A DNA stretch of 64,000 bases from Sphingobium faniae (lineage in GTDB: Bacteria; Pseudomonadota; Alphaproteobacteria; Sphingomonadales; Sphingomonadaceae). Numbering within the stretch: the first letter of the stretch is position 1; each line of letters starts with the position of its first letter. The stretch spans positions 62,001-126,000 of the forward strand of contig FMTU01000009.1 in NCBI GenBank assembly GCA_900100475.1. Direction: 5' to 3'. Both the position numbers and the translations under genes were made by a program. Shown piece after piece: positions 17,896 through 28,378 of the stretch. The notes under the pieces are model-generated. The model made no database searches and was not told the DNA's origin. It was given only the letters and a program-made list of their open reading frames with translations.

Positions 17896-18096
17896 TCAGC
17901 CCCGATGCCGGAGAAAGGACCGCGTGGCTTCCTCCGGGCCTTTATAGGCTTCCTGAAATTCGGCGCTCCAATATTTCAGATCTTCCAGATCGATACGCGC
18001 GCCGGAAACAGCGCACAGAACAAACTGTCCCGGACGCACCACATCGAAATGTGGCGTGTCATAATGCAGCACCGCAAGGCCCTGAATATCCGCCAT
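17896..18096 (-). CDS. DUF2093 family protein
   Basis: A 66-residue protein with the DUF2093 pattern: FDVVRPGQFVLCAVSGARI, then DLEDLKYWSAEFQEAYKGPE. The function of the family is unknown; it is widespread in alphaproteobacteria. The start is ATG 18096, overlapping the upstream nitronate-monooxygenase-like stop (TGATG), so the two are probably co-translated. An in-frame TTG one codon earlier is less likely. Confidence 0.75.
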   Translation of the reverse strand: MADIQGLAVLHYDTPHFDVVRPGQFVLCAVSGARIDLEDLKYWSAEFQEAYKGPEEATRSFLRHRG

Positions 18097-19505
18097 CAAT
18101 CGCCCGTCAGGATACGGTCGACCAACTGTTTGACGGTTGGAACAAAGCCGTTGGAATAAAAGGGGTCCGTCCTGAAATTATAGGCCCCATGCCCCGCGAA
18201 CAGCAGATTGTCGTCCAGCGAGCCGCCATGGACCGCCTGCTGCAAGGACTTCTGGATGCAGAAGCTGCGGGGATCAGCCAGACGTCCGGTGGAATTGGTT
18301 TCGCTATCCATCCAGCTTGAGAAGGCGCATTGGCTGAGGCAGCCCATGCAATCCGTCTGATCCTTGCGAATCTCGGCCTTGTCCGCCTCATTCACAAAGA
18401 CCAGCGTATTGTCCGGCGTCTTGAGCGCGGAGGTAAAACCCTGCCCCACCCATTCGCGGGCGCGCAGCAAGTCGCCCTTCGTCACCCAGAAATTCTTGCC
18501 CTTCACCCCTGCGTCAAGCTGGTGCGTATGATCGCCGGCCTGTTCGGTGCTGAAGGGAATCTGCCGCTCGGACCGAGCTTCCAGGCTGCGGAGGAAAGGA
18601 TTGCGGATCGCCGAGCTGTAAAAGCCGGTGGGCGAGAAACGGTGCAGCAGCACTTCGCCCGGCTCCAACTGTGTCAGCCTTTCCTTCCACGGCTGCGGAA
18701 TGGGGCTTTCCTGCGTCAGCAGCGGCCGGGTGCCGAACTGGAAAGCGATGGCGCCCAATTCCGGATTGTCGATCCAGTCGTTCCAGTCGCGCAGATACCA
18801 GACGCCGCCCGCCATTACGATCGGTACATCGTCGGAAATGCCACCTTCGCGCATAGTGTCCCGCAGCGCCTTGACGCGGGGATAGGGATCTTGCGGTTCG
18901 CGCGGGTCTTCCGCGTTGGAGAGGCCGTTATGGCCGCCCGCCAGCCACGGGTCTTCATAGACAACCGCCGCCAACCATTCCGACGCCTTGGAATAAGCCC
19001 GCTTCCAAAGTGCCCGAAAAGCCCGGCCGGAACTGACGATCGGCAGATAGCTGACGCCGTAGGACGCCGCGATCTCGCTCAGCTTGTAAGGCATGCCTGC
19101 GCCACAGGTGACGCCAGCCACCATGCCCCTGGTTTTTTCCAGCACGCCGTGCAACACTCGCTGCGCGCCGCCCATTTCCCAAAGAACGTTGATGTTGATC
19201 GCGCCCTTGCCGTCCCCGATTTCGAAAGCGCGCTTCACCTGCTCGACCGCGCCGTCGATGGCATAAGCGATCAGTTCCTCATGCCGGTCGCGGCGTGTGC
19301 GGCCATGATAGATTTGCGGGATGACATTGCCCATGGAGTCGTAGCTGTCGGCGTTCACCGCGGACACGGTGCCGATTCCGCCCGCCGCGGCCCAAGCGCC
19401 CGAACTGGCGTGGTTCGAAACGGCCACGCCCTTCCCGCCTTCGACCAGCGGCCAAACTTCACGACCACCATAGACGATGGGTTTCAAACCCTTGAACAAA
19501 GACAT
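18096..19505 (-). CDS. Nitronate monooxygenase-like flavoprotein
   Basis: TIM-barrel FMN protein of the nitronate monooxygenase / 2-nitropropane dioxygenase superfamily. The 469-residue product is longer than ordinary NMO (about 320-380). It shows GGIGTVSAVNADS near the N-terminus, VAGVTCGAGMPYKLSEIAA, VPIVMAGGVWYLRDW and AIAFQFGTRPLLT, which fit flavin and phosphate-binding loops. A C-terminal extension holds a Cys cluster (DCMGCLSQCAF), unusual for the family and a possible metal site. GTG at 19514 is an alternative start. It is followed directly by the DUF2093 gene. Substrate unknown. Confidence 0.78.
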   Translation of the reverse strand: MSLFKGLKPIVYGGREVWPLVEGGKGVAVSNHASSGAWAAAGGIGTVSAVNADSYDSMGNVIPQIYHGRTRRDRHEELIAYAIDGAVEQVKRAFEIGDGKGAININVLWEMGGAQRVLHGVLEKTRGMVAGVTCGAGMPYKLSEIAASYGVSYLPIVSSGRAFRALWKRAYSKASEWLAAVVYEDPWLAGGHNGLSNAEDPREPQDPYPRVKALRDTMREGGISDDVPIVMAGGVWYLRDWNDWIDNPELGAIAFQFGTRPLLTQESPIPQPWKERLTQLEPGEVLLHRFSPTGFYSSAIRNPFLRSLEARSERQIPFSTEQAGDHTHQLDAGVKGKNFWVTKGDLLRAREWVGQGFTSALKTPDNTLVFVNEADKAEIRKDQTDCMGCLSQCAFSSWMDSETNSTGRLADPRSFCIQKSLQQAVHGGSLDDNLLFAGHGAYNFRTDPFYSNGFVPTVKQLVDRILTGD

Positions 19506-19594
19506 CTCCCGCACAAAAACCAGTGACTCCCCCAGCCACGCAAGCGCCGACCCATAGCAGATTATGGGCCGGATAACGAGTTTTCGCGCGGCCC

Positions 19595-20737
19595 CTAGCG
19601 CAAAATGTCCGGCTGGGCCAGCGCCTTCCCATAGAGCGTGGCATAGGCGTCGACCATCCGCGCCTCCTCAAAGTCACGGGCGGCCCGTTCCCGGTTTGCC
19701 ATCCCCAGCCGGGCGCGCAATTCGGCGTCGCCCGCCAGCGCCCCCAACGCGGCCGCCAGTTGCTCTTCATCCAGCACGATGAAGGAGCGGTTTTCAGGCG
19801 CCACCATGTTCGCGACGTCTCCCACATTCATTGCGGCGACCGGGACACCGGCGGCCATCGCTTCCACCAGCGAGATCGGGAATTGCTCGCTGTCGGAGGA
19901 CAGGGCGAAAATGTCGAACAGGCCGACGAAGCGCCACGGGTCGCGCATGAACCCGGCGAGACAGATGTCGTCGAGGCCATGGGCAGCGGCTTCGGCAAGG
20001 ATCGCGTCCCGCTCCGGTCCCTCGCCGACGACCAGCAGTTGCAGGCGATCGCGATGGGCCGCGACGGCACGGACAAGACGGGGGATGTTCTTGACCGGGC
20101 GCAGGCCCGCAAGAGTGCCGACCAGCAGCTTGCCCGGAGAGCGGCTGAGCGCGGGGATGGCGTCAGGCGATGGCGGTGCGGCGTAGCGGGCCACGCCGAT
20201 GCCGTTGCGGATGAGGTGCACCTTGTTTTCAGGCTGCCGCCAGACCTGGCGCGCGATGCTTTCGAGGCGGATGGAAGGCACCACCAAGGCTCCGGCGTGG
20301 CGCAGGGCGAGACGGCGATAAAGATTGCGCTGGAATTTCAATCCATGGGCCTCGTCCGCATTGAAACCATCCTCATGATGGATGAGCGGCGGCAGGCCCA
20401 TGGCGCGGCTGAACAGGCGATGGGCCATCACCGCATCCATCGCCCCCCAATTATAGCTCAGGATCAGGTCGAAATTCTTGAGGAACTGCGCGATCTGGCG
20501 GAAACGGCGAGGGTTGGGGCGGCCCGTCAATGGTGGCGGTGCAGGGAAATCCACGCGGATCGCCGGGTCGATGGCCTCGCGGGCGTCCATGGCGTCGGGA
20601 GCGGCGCTGACGATATTGTGATGGGCGCGGTCGCCCCAGAGGTTCATGAGCCGGACGGCGCGGGCTTCCTTGCCGCCCAGCGAGAAACTGCCGTGCACGT
20701 GAAGCAGGCGGGGCGGCCGCGACCCTGCCTCAGCCAT
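19595..20737 (-). CDS. Glycosyltransferase family 4
   Basis: A 380-residue GT-B glycosyltransferase. The N-terminal half has the glycine-rich HVHGSFSLGGKEARA loop. The C-terminal half has the GT4 donor site with GEGPERDAILAEAA, FALSSDSEQFPISLVEAMAA and GVPVAAMNVG, including the E-x7-E pattern. It is likely cytoplasmic and involved in surface polysaccharide or glycolipid synthesis; donor and acceptor unknown. The start codon overlaps the end of the upstream hydrolase gene by 8 bases, so the two are probably co-translated. Confidence 0.85.
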   Translation of the reverse strand: MAEAGSRPPRLLHVHGSFSLGGKEARAVRLMNLWGDRAHHNIVSAAPDAMDAREAIDPAIRVDFPAPPPLTGRPNPRRFRQIAQFLKNFDLILSYNWGAMDAVMAHRLFSRAMGLPPLIHHEDGFNADEAHGLKFQRNLYRRLALRHAGALVVPSIRLESIARQVWRQPENKVHLIRNGIGVARYAAPPSPDAIPALSRSPGKLLVGTLAGLRPVKNIPRLVRAVAAHRDRLQLLVVGEGPERDAILAEAAAHGLDDICLAGFMRDPWRFVGLFDIFALSSDSEQFPISLVEAMAAGVPVAAMNVGDVANMVAPENRSFIVLDEEQLAAALGALAGDAELRARLGMANRERAARDFEEARMVDAYATLYGKALAQPDILR

Positions 20738-21602
20738 GAAGGACGCGGGTGAGCAGCCGGTCTACCGCCGCCATCGATTCCGGCTCGTCCAGCACCGGCG
20801 TGTGGCCGACATTTGGCACGACCGTCAGTTCGGCGCTCTCGCCGATTTCCGACACCATGCGGCGGGCGGTGGCGTCGCCCAGCAGATCGGAACGCTCGCC
20901 CCGCAATATCTGCGTCGGAATGCCTCGAAAGGCGGCCATGACAGGCCACATGTCGACGGCGGCTTCCTCTCCGCCGATCAGGCGCAAAGGCTCCGCCACG
21001 CGCATGTCATAGTCCAGCACCACGCGACCCGCCGAATTGAGACGATACAGCCGCTTGGCCATGGCGATCCATTGTTCAAGATCATAGCCCGGATAGACAT
21101 CGCGGCTGGATTCCTCCAGCGCGCGGGCGGCATGAACCCAACTGGGGTGCGACTGGCCGACGCCGACATAGGTGCGGATGCGGGCCAGCCCTTCCTCCTC
21201 CAGCGTCGGCCCCACATCGTTGAGCAGCGCCCCGGCCAGCCATTCGCGATGCGTCGCCGCGATCAGCATGGTGATGAGACCGCCCAGCGACGTGCCGATG
21301 GCGACGAAACGGGATATGGCCAAATCCGCCAGCAGCCGCCCTATGTCCTGCAAATAGGTGAGCGGGACATAGGTCATCGGGTCTTTCGCATAGGCGCTTT
21401 CGGCCCGTCCGCGCATGTCGGGGCAGATCAGCCGCCATTCCCCCGCGAGACGCTCCGCCAACGGCTCGAAATCACGGGCGTTGCGGGTCAGCCCCGGCAG
21501 GCAGAGCAAGGGCGGTCGCCCGTCATCGCCCCCTGCATAGTCCCGGTAATGGAGACGAAGGCCATCGGGTGACCACCAAAATCCGTCGCTATGGCCGCTC
21601 AA
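20730..21602 (-). CDS. Alpha/beta hydrolase, probable TTG start
   Basis: A 290-residue alpha/beta-fold hydrolase. LLCLPGLTRNARDFEPLA holds the oxyanion-hole region, AIGTSLGGLITMLIAA carries the nucleophile elbow G-T-S-L-G, and VPNVGHTPVLDEPES supplies the catalytic His. The open frame extends to 21860, but that would run 220 bases antisense into selO. A TTG at 21602 with GGAGG upstream gives an N-terminus at the usual place (LSGHSDGFWWSPDGLRLHYR). Substrate unknown; its partner is the overlapping glycosyltransferase. Confidence 0.82.
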   Translation of the reverse strand: MSGHSDGFWWSPDGLRLHYRDYAGGDDGRPPLLCLPGLTRNARDFEPLAERLAGEWRLICPDMRGRAESAYAKDPMTYVPLTYLQDIGRLLADLAISRFVAIGTSLGGLITMLIAATHREWLAGALLNDVGPTLEEEGLARIRTYVGVGQSHPSWVHAARALEESSRDVYPGYDLEQWIAMAKRLYRLNSAGRVVLDYDMRVAEPLRLIGGEEAAVDMWPVMAAFRGIPTQILRGERSDLLGDATARRMVSEIGESAELTVVPNVGHTPVLDEPESMAAVDRLLTRVLHG

Positions 21603-21639
21603 CCTTGATCCCTCCGCCAATTCTCCCCCATATCGCCCT

Positions 21640-23037
21640 ATGAACGCGCCCCTGCAACCCGCCAAATACAGCCCCGCCAATGAAATCTCCGCGCTGATGC
21701 CGGATATTGGCGATCCTGTCGAAGCCGCCGATTTCCCGCAAACCATCCTGCGCTTCCGCAACGACCCCTGGGCCGATGCCGTGGGGCTGGGATCGTTGAG
21801 CGAGGAAGAATGGATCGGCCATTTCGGGCGCTTCCATCCCTTGCCAGAGTCGCTGTCCAAGCCATTGGCTTTACGCTATCATGGACATCAGTTCCGCAGC
21901 TATAATCCGCAGCTAGGGGACGGGCGCGGCTTCCTGTTCGCGCAGCTCAGGGACGGGGCGGGACGGTTGCTGGACCTGGGCACCAAGGGGTCGGGGCAGA
22001 CGCCCTATAGCCGCTTTGGCGACGGGCGGCTGACGCTGAAAGGCGGGGTGCGGGAAATATTGGCGACGGAGATGCTGGAGGCGCTGGGCGTCAATACGTC
22101 CAAGACCTTCTCGCTGATCGAGACGGGCGAGGCGTTGCAGCGCAATGACGAGCCGTCCCCTACCCGCTCGGCCGTGCTGGTGCGGCTCAGCCATTCGCAT
22201 ATCCGCATCGGGACGTTCCAGCGGGCGGCTTATTTCGACGACAAGGCGTTGCTGGAGAAGCTGACCGATTATGCACTGACGCGGCTTTACGGGGAGGAAC
22301 CGGGGGATAATCCGCCGGTGCAGTTGATGACGCGCGTGATCGAGCGGGTGGCCGATCTGGCGGCGAGCTATATGGTCGCGGGGTTCGTGCATGGGGTGCT
22401 GAACAGCGACAATATCAACGTGACGGGCGAGAGTTTCGATTATGGGCCGTGGCGCTTCACGCCCGGATGGGACCGCTTCTTCACCGCCGCCTATTTCGAC
22501 GAGAGCGGGCTTTATGCCTTCGGGCGGCAGGCCGAGGCGATCCATTGGGACGCCGCGCAACTGGCAGTGTCGTTGAGGCCATTGGTGGAGGCCGAGCCGC
22601 TGGTCGAGCAGATGGAGCGGTTTCCGGCGCTGTTCGAGGACGCGTTGGCGCGGCGGTTCTGCTGGCGGTTGGGGGTTGCCGGGGATGGCGATACCTCGGT
22701 TCTGGCGCAGGCGGCGGTGCGCGGAATGGTGGAGACGGGGACGGAGATCGACCGCTTTTTCCACGACTGGCGCGGCGGCGTGGCGCGGGCGGCGGAGCGT
22801 TATGCGGATGAAAGCTGGGCGCCGTTTGGGGAGGTTGTGAGCGGGTTCGCGGCGGCGGATGGCGCGCGGGATCATGGTTATTGGGAGGATGACGCGCCCT
22901 GCTCCATGCCTATCGAGGAAGTGGAGGCGATCTGGAGCGCCATCGACCGGGATGATGACTGGCAGCCGCTTTACGACAAGGTGGCGGCGATCCGGCGGAT
23001 GGGGGAAGCGCATGGGGATGCGCCTGGCGTGGTGTGA
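21640..23037 (+). CDS. selO: Protein adenylyltransferase SelO/YdiU family
   Basis: Pseudokinase-fold enzyme that transfers AMP from ATP to Ser/Thr/Tyr of proteins, linked to oxidative stress. The 465-residue product has LRYHGHQFRSYNPQLGDGRG, LDLGTKGSGQTPYSR, GGVREILATEMLEALG and HGVLNSDNINVTGESFDYGP. These match the SelO catalytic and metal-binding motifs, including Asn/Asp of the active centre. No selenocysteine is encoded, as usual in bacterial members. It is a monocistronic gene, divergent from the hydrolase with 37 bases between starts. It ends before a strong bidirectional terminator. Confidence 0.9.
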   Translation: MNAPLQPAKYSPANEISALMPDIGDPVEAADFPQTILRFRNDPWADAVGLGSLSEEEWIGHFGRFHPLPESLSKPLALRYHGHQFRSYNPQLGDGRGFLFAQLRDGAGRLLDLGTKGSGQTPYSRFGDGRLTLKGGVREILATEMLEALGVNTSKTFSLIETGEALQRNDEPSPTRSAVLVRLSHSHIRIGTFQRAAYFDDKALLEKLTDYALTRLYGEEPGDNPPVQLMTRVIERVADLAASYMVAGFVHGVLNSDNINVTGESFDYGPWRFTPGWDRFFTAAYFDESGLYAFGRQAEAIHWDAAQLAVSLRPLVEAEPLVEQMERFPALFEDALARRFCWRLGVAGDGDTSVLAQAAVRGMVETGTEIDRFFHDWRGGVARAAERYADESWAPFGEVVSGFAAADGARDHGYWEDDAPCSMPIEEVEAIWSAIDRDDDWQPLYDKVAAIRRMGEAHGDAPGVV

Positions 23038-23182
23038 GGGTGGACGCCGGCTCGTTCCTATGGATGGCGGGTTTCGACCTTTGCGGACCCTATTTCCTCC
23101 CATCCCCTTCAGGGGAGGGGCTTATGTCCGCCTTATCCACCCAAAGCCGCCCTTGGACATTAGGCGATAGACAATCTCCATG

Positions 23183-23220
23183 AAAAAAGCCCGCCCGGAT
23201 CGCTCCCGGCGGGCCTTTTT
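23183..23220. terminator. Bidirectional intrinsic terminator between selO and clpX
   Basis: A-run, then GCCCGCC, a 12-base loop and GGCGGGC, then T-run. The A and T tracts on either side let it end both the plus-strand selO transcript and the minus-strand clpX transcript. Confidence 0.88.
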
Positions 23221-23238
23221 CCATCCGATGCCATCCAA

Positions 23239-24507
<1,269 letters not shown>

Positions 24508-24640
24508 TCGTCATTCTTCCTTCCCTGCCGTCCGCGAAAAGCCGCTTCGGGCGAGGGATATTGGTCCACGGATCATCCTAGACCGCGGCAGGCCCGTTTC
24601 ACAAGAGGTGAAAATGGGTAGGCCGCGGCGCAGGAATGCA

Positions 24641-25276
24641 TCAACCCTCAGCAGTTTCCGCGGCGACCGGGCGGCGGTCGAACACTTCGTCGACCAGGCC
24701 GAACACCTTGGCTTCTTCCGCTTCGAGGAAGGTGTCGCGATCCATCGCCCGCTCCACTTCCTCCAGCGTGCGGCCGGTATATTGCACGTAGAGATTGTTG
24801 AGGCGGCTACGGATTCGCAGGATTTCCTTGGCCTGAATCTCGATGTCGGACGCCATGCCCTGCGCGCCGCCGGACGGCTGGTGGACCATGATGCGCGCGT
24901 TGGAAAGCGCGATGCGCTTGCCCGGCTCGCCCGCCGCCAGCAGGAAGCTGCCCATGGACGCGGCCTGCCCGATGCAGACCGTGCCCACCTGCGGACGGAT
25001 ATATTTCATGGTGTCGTGGATCGCCATACCGGACGTCACCACGCCGCCGGGCGAGTTGATGTACATCCAGATGTCCTTCTTCGGATTTTCCGATTCGAGG
25101 AACAGAAGCTGCGCCACGATCAGCGAGGCCATATGATCTTCCACCTGGCCGGTGATGAAGATGATCCGTTCACGCAACAGCCGCGAATAGATGTCGAAGC
25201 TGCGCTCGCCACGATTGGACTGTTCGATGACGATGGGGACCAGCGCGGCCATGGGATCGGACATGATATCGGTCAT
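24641..25276 (-). CDS. clpP: ATP-dependent Clp protease proteolytic subunit ClpP
   Basis: Serine protease forming the tetradecameric chamber partnered by ClpX. The 211-residue product has the catalytic Ser in [14 protein letters not shown], His in [11 protein letters not shown] and Asp in the [11 protein letters not shown] region. The IYINSPGG-like loop reads [13 protein letters not shown]. The N-terminus [20 protein letters not shown] is typical of alphaproteobacterial ClpP. clpX follows 133 bases downstream. Confidence 0.98.
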   Translation of the reverse strand: MTDIMSDPMAALVPIVIEQSNRGERSFDIYSRLLRERIIFITGQVEDHMASLIVAQLLFLESENPKKDIWMYINSPGGVVTSGMAIHDTMKYIRPQVGTVCIGQAASMGSFLLAAGEPGKRIALSNARIMVHQPSGGAQGMASDIEIQAKEILRIRSRLNNLYVQYTGRTLEEVERAMDRDTFLEAEEAKVFGLVDEVFDRRPVAAETAEG

Positions 25277-25368
25277 TTTGCTCTTTTCCGGGTAATTGCT
25301 TTTGCCCGATCCCTACATCGGCACAAAAGCGGAATGGTTCAAGAGGGACTGTGCGCGCTTCGCCCCGT

Positions 25369-26346
25369 TCAGTCGCGGCGGGCATAGTCCGAAGGCGCGC
25401 GGAAGGCGAGATAGGCGAGCCGCCGCACCTCCCTGCGCCCGCGCACGACCGTGTCGAGGATCAGGCCGCACATCGCCGACAACGTGGCGAGGATCATGAG
25501 GCCGGTGACGAGGATCGCGGTCGGAAAGCGCGGAACGAGGCCCGTTTTCATGTAAGTGACGACCAACGGTTCGGCGAGGATCAGGCCCGTCGCCGCCAGC
25601 AGCGCCGCGATCACGCCGAAGAAAAGGACCGGGCGTTCGATGCGATAGAGGGTGAGGATCGTCCGCAGGATGCGCCAGCCGTCGCGCCAGGTGGAAAGCT
25701 TGCTTTCCGATCCTTCGGGCCGTGCGCCATAAGCGGTGACGACCTCCGCCACCGGCATGGCGAGTTCAAGGGCGTGAACGGAGATTTCCGTTTCGATCTC
25801 GAAGCCCGCCGAAAGGACCGGGAAGCTTTTCACGAAGCGGCGGGAAAAGACCCGGTAGCCAGACAATATATCGGTGAAACTGCGGCCGAAAAGCTGTTTC
25901 AGAAGGCTGGTGAGCGCCCAGTTGCCGAAGCGGTGGCCGCGGCGATAGGCTTCCTCCACCTCGCTCTTGCGGGAGCCGACGACCATGTCGAGATTGTCGG
26001 CCAGCATGGAGGCGACCATCTTCGGCGCGGCGGCGGCTTCATAGGTCGCGTCGCCATCGGCCATGACATAGATGTCGGCATCCACGTCCGCGAACATGCG
26101 GCGGACGACATGGCCCTTGCCCTGCTGCCTCACGCGGCGGACGATGGCCCCGGCCCCGGCGGCGAGCTCGCGGCTGCCATCCGTGCTGTTATTGTCGAAA
26201 ACATAGATTTCGGCATGGGCCAGCGCGCGGCGGAAATCCTCCACCGTCCGCACGATGGCGCCCGCTTCATTATAGCAGGGCAGGATAACCGCAATACGCG
26301 GCGTGGCGATCCCCTCCCCGCTGTTCACTGCCGGAAATTCCTTCAT
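25369..26346 (-). CDS. Membrane glycosyltransferase family 2
   Basis: A 325-residue GT-A glycosyltransferase of the dolichol-phosphate-mannose synthase / GtrB type. It shows IAVILPCYNEAGAIVRTVED, FDNNSTDGS and the metal-binding MADGDATYEA. Two C-terminal membrane helices (about residues 235-255 and 270-295) follow. It probably loads a sugar on to a polyprenyl phosphate. It lies upstream of clpP on the same strand with 92 bases between them. No flippase gene is adjacent. Substrate unknown. Confidence 0.86.
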   Translation of the reverse strand: MKEFPAVNSGEGIATPRIAVILPCYNEAGAIVRTVEDFRRALAHAEIYVFDNNSTDGSRELAAGAGAIVRRVRQQGKGHVVRRMFADVDADIYVMADGDATYEAAAAPKMVASMLADNLDMVVGSRKSEVEEAYRRGHRFGNWALTSLLKQLFGRSFTDILSGYRVFSRRFVKSFPVLSAGFEIETEISVHALELAMPVAEVVTAYGARPEGSESKLSTWRDGWRILRTILTLYRIERPVLFFGVIAALLAATGLILAEPLVVTYMKTGLVPRFPTAILVTGLMILATLSAMCGLILDTVVRGRREVRRLAYLAFRAPSDYARRD

Positions 26347-26430
26347 TGGCCTTCAACCCCCAGCCGTTCATGGCCTGCCATGCACGAGCATATATTAAGA
26401 TTCGGTCTGCCATGACGCGGCGGAAATGAA

Positions 26431-26464
26431 AAGCGCCCGTACTTCCTTGCGAAGCCGGGCGCTT
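26431..26464 (-). terminator. Intrinsic terminator downstream of tig
   Basis: AAGCGCCCG and CGGGCGCTT form a 9-base inverted repeat around a 16-base loop. On the minus strand it is followed by a short T-run, about 23 bases after the tig stop. Confidence 0.75.
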
Positions 26465-26486
26465 GTCCAGTCAGGCCGATATGGCC

Positions 26487-28088
26487 TTATTCAGCCTTGG
26501 CAGCCGCCTTCTTGGGCGCGGCCTTCCTGGCGGGGGCCTTTTTCTCGGCGGCAGGTTCAGCATCGGCGGCGGCGGCCTTCTTTGCCGGAGCCTTTTTCGG
26601 CTTGGCGGGAGCGGCTTCGGCCTTTTCCCCGGCAGCCGGCGCGTCCTCGACCTTTTCAGCGGCGGCCTTTTTGGGCGCAGCCTTCTTCGGCTTGGCAGGC
26701 TCTTCGCCATGGTGATCATGGCCGCAATCCGGACCATGGACGTGCGGCTTCAGGTCGCTGTCATCGGCTTCGATGGCGGCTTCCAGTTCCTCACGGCTGA
26801 CGGCGCGATCGGTGACTTCGGCCTTGTCGAACAGGAAGTCGACCACCTTGTCCTCATAAAGCGGGGCGCGAAGCTGCGCGGCGGCCATCGGGTCCTGACG
26901 CACATATTGCACGAAACGCTCGCGGTCCTGCGGGCCATATTGCTGCGCGGCCTGCAAGATCAGGCGGTTCATTTCCTGATCGGACACAACGACGCCATTG
27001 GCCTGGCCGATTTCCGAGAGCAGCAGGCCCAGGCGGACGCGGCGCACGGCGATGGCACGATAATCTTCCTTCTCCGCTTCCATTTCCTTGAGGGCCGCTT
27101 CGGGATCTTCCTCATGGCTGGCTTCGTGCTGGAGCTGCGCCCAGATCTGGTTGAATTCGGCCTCGACCATGCTCGGCGGCACGTCGAAGTCGTGCGAGGC
27201 GGCAAGCTGGTCGAGCAGCTTGCGCTTCATATAGGTGCGGGTCAGGCCATTATGTTCCTGCTCGATCTGGCCCTTCAGCAATTCCTTGAGCTTGTCGAGA
27301 CCTTCCAGACCCAGCGACTTGGCGAAATCGTCGTCCAGCTTGGGCTTGTCGCCGTTCAGGATCGCCTTGACGGTGACGTCGAAGGTCGCGGCCTTGCCCG
27401 CCAGATGCTCCGCGCCATAATCTTCGGGGAAGGTGACGGTGATGGTCTTTTCGTCACCCTTCTTGACGCCGGTCAGTTGCTCTTCGAAGCCGGGGATGAA
27501 CTGGTTGGAGCCGATCTTCAGCTTGATGTCCTCGGCCGAACCGCCTTCGAAGGGTTCGCCGTCGATCTTGCCGACAAAATCAATGGTCAGCGTGTCGCCG
27601 TCCTTCGCCTTGTGGCTGGCGGCATATTCTTCCAGAGCGCCCTGCTGGGTCGCGATGCGGCCAGCGGCTTCATCCACCTGCGCATCGCCGACTTCGACGG
27701 TCAGACGCTCCAGCTTGATGCCGTCGGTGCTGGGGGCCGCGATTTCGGGCAGCACTTCCAGTTCGACCTTGATCTCGGCGTCCTTGCCGAATTCGAACGT
27801 CTCGTCCAGCTCGACGGAAGGCTGCATGGCGGGGCGCAGCTTCTGATCGGCGATCAGCTTCTGGATGCTTTCCTGAATCGAGCTGTTGAGCGCGTCGCGC
27901 TGCAGCGATTCCCCGTGCATCTTGCGGACCAGATTGGCGGGCACCTTGCCGGGGCGGAAGCCGGGCATCCGCACCTGCGGCGCGATGGTCTGCACTTCCT
28001 TTTCCACGCGGGCGTCGATGTCCTTCGACGTGATGGTCACGGTGTAGGCGCGCTTCAGGCCCTCGTTCAACGTCTCGACAGTCTGCAT
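26487..28088 (-). CDS. tig: Trigger factor with long His/Lys-Ala-rich tail
   Basis: Ribosome-associated chaperone and prolyl isomerase. The 533-residue product has the N-terminal ribosome-binding signature MPGFRPGKVPANLVRKM, an FKBP-like domain (KDGDTLTIDFVGKIDGEPF) and the helical C-terminal chaperone domain. It is about 100 residues longer than E. coli trigger factor (432). The extra tail has a His/Cys cluster (HVHGPDCGHDHHG) followed by many KPKKA-type repeats. The frame opens 66 codons upstream, but that part translates tRNA-Leu in the same direction and is spurious. The Met at 28088 matches family N-termini. Confidence 0.95.
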   Translation of the reverse strand: MQTVETLNEGLKRAYTVTITSKDIDARVEKEVQTIAPQVRMPGFRPGKVPANLVRKMHGESLQRDALNSSIQESIQKLIADQKLRPAMQPSVELDETFEFGKDAEIKVELEVLPEIAAPSTDGIKLERLTVEVGDAQVDEAAGRIATQQGALEEYAASHKAKDGDTLTIDFVGKIDGEPFEGGSAEDIKLKIGSNQFIPGFEEQLTGVKKGDEKTITVTFPEDYGAEHLAGKAATFDVTVKAILNGDKPKLDDDFAKSLGLEGLDKLKELLKGQIEQEHNGLTRTYMKRKLLDQLAASHDFDVPPSMVEAEFNQIWAQLQHEASHEEDPEAALKEMEAEKEDYRAIAVRRVRLGLLLSEIGQANGVVVSDQEMNRLILQAAQQYGPQDRERFVQYVRQDPMAAAQLRAPLYEDKVVDFLFDKAEVTDRAVSREELEAAIEADDSDLKPHVHGPDCGHDHHGEEPAKPKKAAPKKAAAEKVEDAPAAGEKAEAAPAKPKKAPAKKAAAADAEPAAEKKAPARKAAPKKAAAKAE

Positions 28089-28153
28089 CTTTTCTCTCAA
28101 ACGCTTTCTAAGCTGAATATCGTTGGCGCTGCGATGTGCGGAGCCTGACGCAC

Positions 28154-28238
28154 TGGTGCGGGCGAAGGGACTCGAACCCCCACATCTTGCGATACCAGAA
28201 CCTAAATCTGGCGCGTCTACCAGTTTCGCCACGCCCGC
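28154..28238 (-). tRNA. tRNA-Leu (anticodon TAG)
   Basis: An 85-base class II tRNA: acceptor GCGGGCG pairs with CGCCCGC. The anticodon stem CCAGA/TCTGG surrounds loop TTTAGGT with anticodon TAG. The variable arm is long, the T-loop reads GGTTCGAGTCC, and the CCA end is encoded. It lies 65 bases upstream of tig on the same strand. Confidence 0.96.
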
Positions 28239-28378
28239 ATCGGTCGCCGGTCGGCGCGGCATAGAGAAAAGCGCGCTTGAGGGCAAGCGCCAAGGGCAAA
28301 GGGCCGTCGAGAAAAGGCGGGAACCGGCCGGGTGCCCGGTGCGTAGAGGGGAAAACGCCCCTTTTCAGGAGAGAAACC

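Noticed and set aside
21603-21860. N-terminal extension of the alpha/beta hydrolase
   Set aside because: It would lie antisense over the first 220 bases of selO and has no similarity to hydrolases; a TTG with a good ribosome site explains the start.
21640-23037. Selenocysteine in SelO
   Set aside because: No in-frame TGA precedes the natural stop and no SECIS-like need is evident; bacterial members commonly lack it.
28089-28286. 66-codon N-terminal extension of trigger factor
   Set aside because: It translates the tRNA-Leu gene on the same strand; family N-termini begin at 28088.
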